From Draconibacterium orientale (GTDB lineage Bacteria > Bacteroidota > Bacteroidia > Bacteroidales > Prolixibacteraceae), in assembly GCF_000626635.1 (NCBI RefSeq), contig NZ_CP007451.1, positions 1,922,001 through 1,986,000 of the forward strand: a stretch of DNA of 64,000 bases, written 5' to 3'. The position numbers and the translations under genes are program-made. Below the pieces are notes generated by a model. That model was given only the letters and a program-made list of their open reading frames with translations, had not been told where the DNA came from and did not search any database. The stretch's first letter is position 1, and the number at the start of each line of letters is the position of its first letter. This document shows, one piece after another, positions 63,213 through 64,000 of the stretch.

Positions 63213-63704
63213 TTGAATATTTTTAATGGCAACGATGCAACCTTAATATCAGGTATTACCGATTATACATGGATGCAATTATTGGCAGAAACCGGTCCTG
63301 ATTTAACAAGGTGGCCAAGTGAAAAACATTTTACAAGCTGGTTGGGACTGTCTCCGGGGCAGCATAGCTCTGGAAAAATGCGACGAAATGTAAAGAAAAA
63401 AGGCAAACCAAAAGCAGGGCAGATTTTTAGGGTAATTGCTCAGGGACTTATAAACAGTAAAGACATTGCAATAGGCTCATTTGGAAGACGATTACGTGGG
63501 CGAAAAGGCCCAAGAATAGCAATAAAGGCCATGGCCCGAAAACTGGCAGTCCTTTACTGGCGCGTAATGGTAAAAGGGCTTGACTATGCAGAACAAGGAG
63601 TACAACTATATGAAGAACAAATAATGATAAATAAAATGAGAACAGTAAACAAATTGGCAAAAGAACTAAACATGGAAGTAGTAAATTGTCAAAATGTAAA
63701 TTAA
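63213..63704 (+). CDS. IS110 family transposase, C-terminal part
   Basis: 163 aa in the next frame. It has the Transposase_20 domain: LISGITDYTWMQLLAETGPDLTRWPSEKHFTSWLGLSPGQHSSGKM, with the Ser of the SSGK stretch a likely nucleophile. The open frame actually reaches back to about 63162 (KAVRHHKPNVERLG), giving a continuous fusion with the N-terminal part if one A is removed. Together about 434 aa. Confidence 0.85.
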   Translation: MNIFNGNDATLISGITDYTWMQLLAETGPDLTRWPSEKHFTSWLGLSPGQHSSGKMRRNVKKKGKPKAGQIFRVIAQGLINSKDIAIGSFGRRLRGRKGPRIAIKAMARKLAVLYWRVMVKGLDYAEQGVQLYEEQIMINKMRTVNKLAKELNMEVVNCQNVN

Positions 63705-63790
63705 TTCTGTCATTGGCAGGAGTGAAACGACTGAAGCAAACTATTCAGCGTAACAATTTTTCAGATAGGACTTAGATTGCTTCGCTACGC

Positions 63791-63903
63791 TGCCAATGAC
63801 CGGCATAGGGGGGATATTGGGCCGCGGACGGGCGTGAATCGTGCCGGGATAAACCGGTTGGTCGTCCGCGGCAGGTCAGAATTAAAACTACGAGTCATTG
63901 CGA
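63791..63903. repeat. Nested hairpin repeat, copy E
   Basis: Outer arms TGCCAATGAC (63791-63800) and GTCATTGCGA (63894-63903), one mismatch. Inner arms GCCGCGGACG (63821-63830) and CGTCCGCGGC (63863-63872), perfect, 32-base loop with ATCGTGCCGGGATAAA. Preceded by AGGACTTAGATTGCTTCGCTACGCT, as before copies A and D, and followed by CCGTCAGCCGACGG and GAAGCAAACT. It lies just right of the IS110 element. Confidence 0.88.
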
Positions 63904-64000
63904 TGGATCCGTCAGCCGACGGAGACTGAAGCAAACTCACCATTTATGGTCAGAAGTGGTTGTTAATTACCACCTCACCAGCTTCGCTGGTCCCCTCCTC

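Larger units (their letters stand above)
62149..63723 (+). mobile_element. IS110-family insertion sequence, inserted at the edge of a hairpin repeat
   Basis: About 1.57 kb. Left boundary: the target repeat reads GTCATTGCGAGAGT up to 62152. Right boundary: GAGT at 63720-63723 followed by GAAACGACTGAAGCAAACT, which resembles the repeat flank seen after other copies. A shared GAGT at both edges fits the short core of IS110 recombination, with no terminal inverted repeats or target duplication. Long non-coding left end (about 246 bp), short right end (about 16 bp): the IS110 group layout. The transposase is frameshifted. Confidence 0.75.

Overview
The window looks like chromosomal DNA of a free-living Bacteroidota, probably near the Marinilabiliales/Prolixibacteraceae (inference). 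Support comes from TonB-dependent receptors, DUF4175 and DUF4292 proteins, an ECF sigma module, promoter-like TAnnTTTG boxes, weak ribosome binding sites, many lipoproteins with a cysteine soon after the signal peptide, and sugar oxidoreductase/isomerase genes. No rRNA, tRNA or CRISPR was recognised.

1-9 kb: a leftward housekeeping operon (DUF4175, an HATPase, ybeY, mnmG, apt, uvrC) and a rightward one (response regulator, ruvB) diverge from an AT-rich gap at 7131-7556. The gap has two perfect DnaA boxes, and a consensus parS site lies 6 kb away between mnmG and apt. Together these suggest the replication origin.

9-24 kb: a glutaminyl cyclase, a flippase, rpiB-lutB-Rrf2, hemW, the Bacteroidota envelope cluster dut-TPR-DUF4292-EnvC, a Crp/Fnr regulator, an OsmC protein and an aldehyde dehydrogenase. 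24-31.6 kb: a leftward operon for late haem synthesis (hemN, hemG, hemH) with an MFS carrier and a TonB receptor, which suggests porphyrin salvage. 31.7-36.6 kb: an amidohydrolase, a membrane methyltransferase and an ECF sigma/anti-sigma-like/barrel operon.

36.7-38.1 kb: a REP-associated transposase (RAYT) surrounded by 170-206 bp AAGGTT-rich elements. 38-51 kb: ilvE, a MazG-like protein, dtd, a TonB receptor, two Gfo/Idh/MocA oxidoreductases with a TIM-barrel isomerase, an adenine-deaminase-like enzyme, a lipocalin, an SRPBCC protein and a porin.

51.5-64 kb is the accessory part. It holds a family of nested hairpin repeats whose stems covary, a second RAYT with its own REPIN-like palindromes and a duplicated 77-bp gene tail, a frameshifted alpha-amylase, a truncated vsr, a probable defence module (small protein, nuclease-helicase DUF2075, HNH endonuclease), a two-fold symmetric array of TCCTGC cores spaced 20-21 bp, and an IS110-family element inserted at the edge of one hairpin repeat with a candidate bridge-RNA region.
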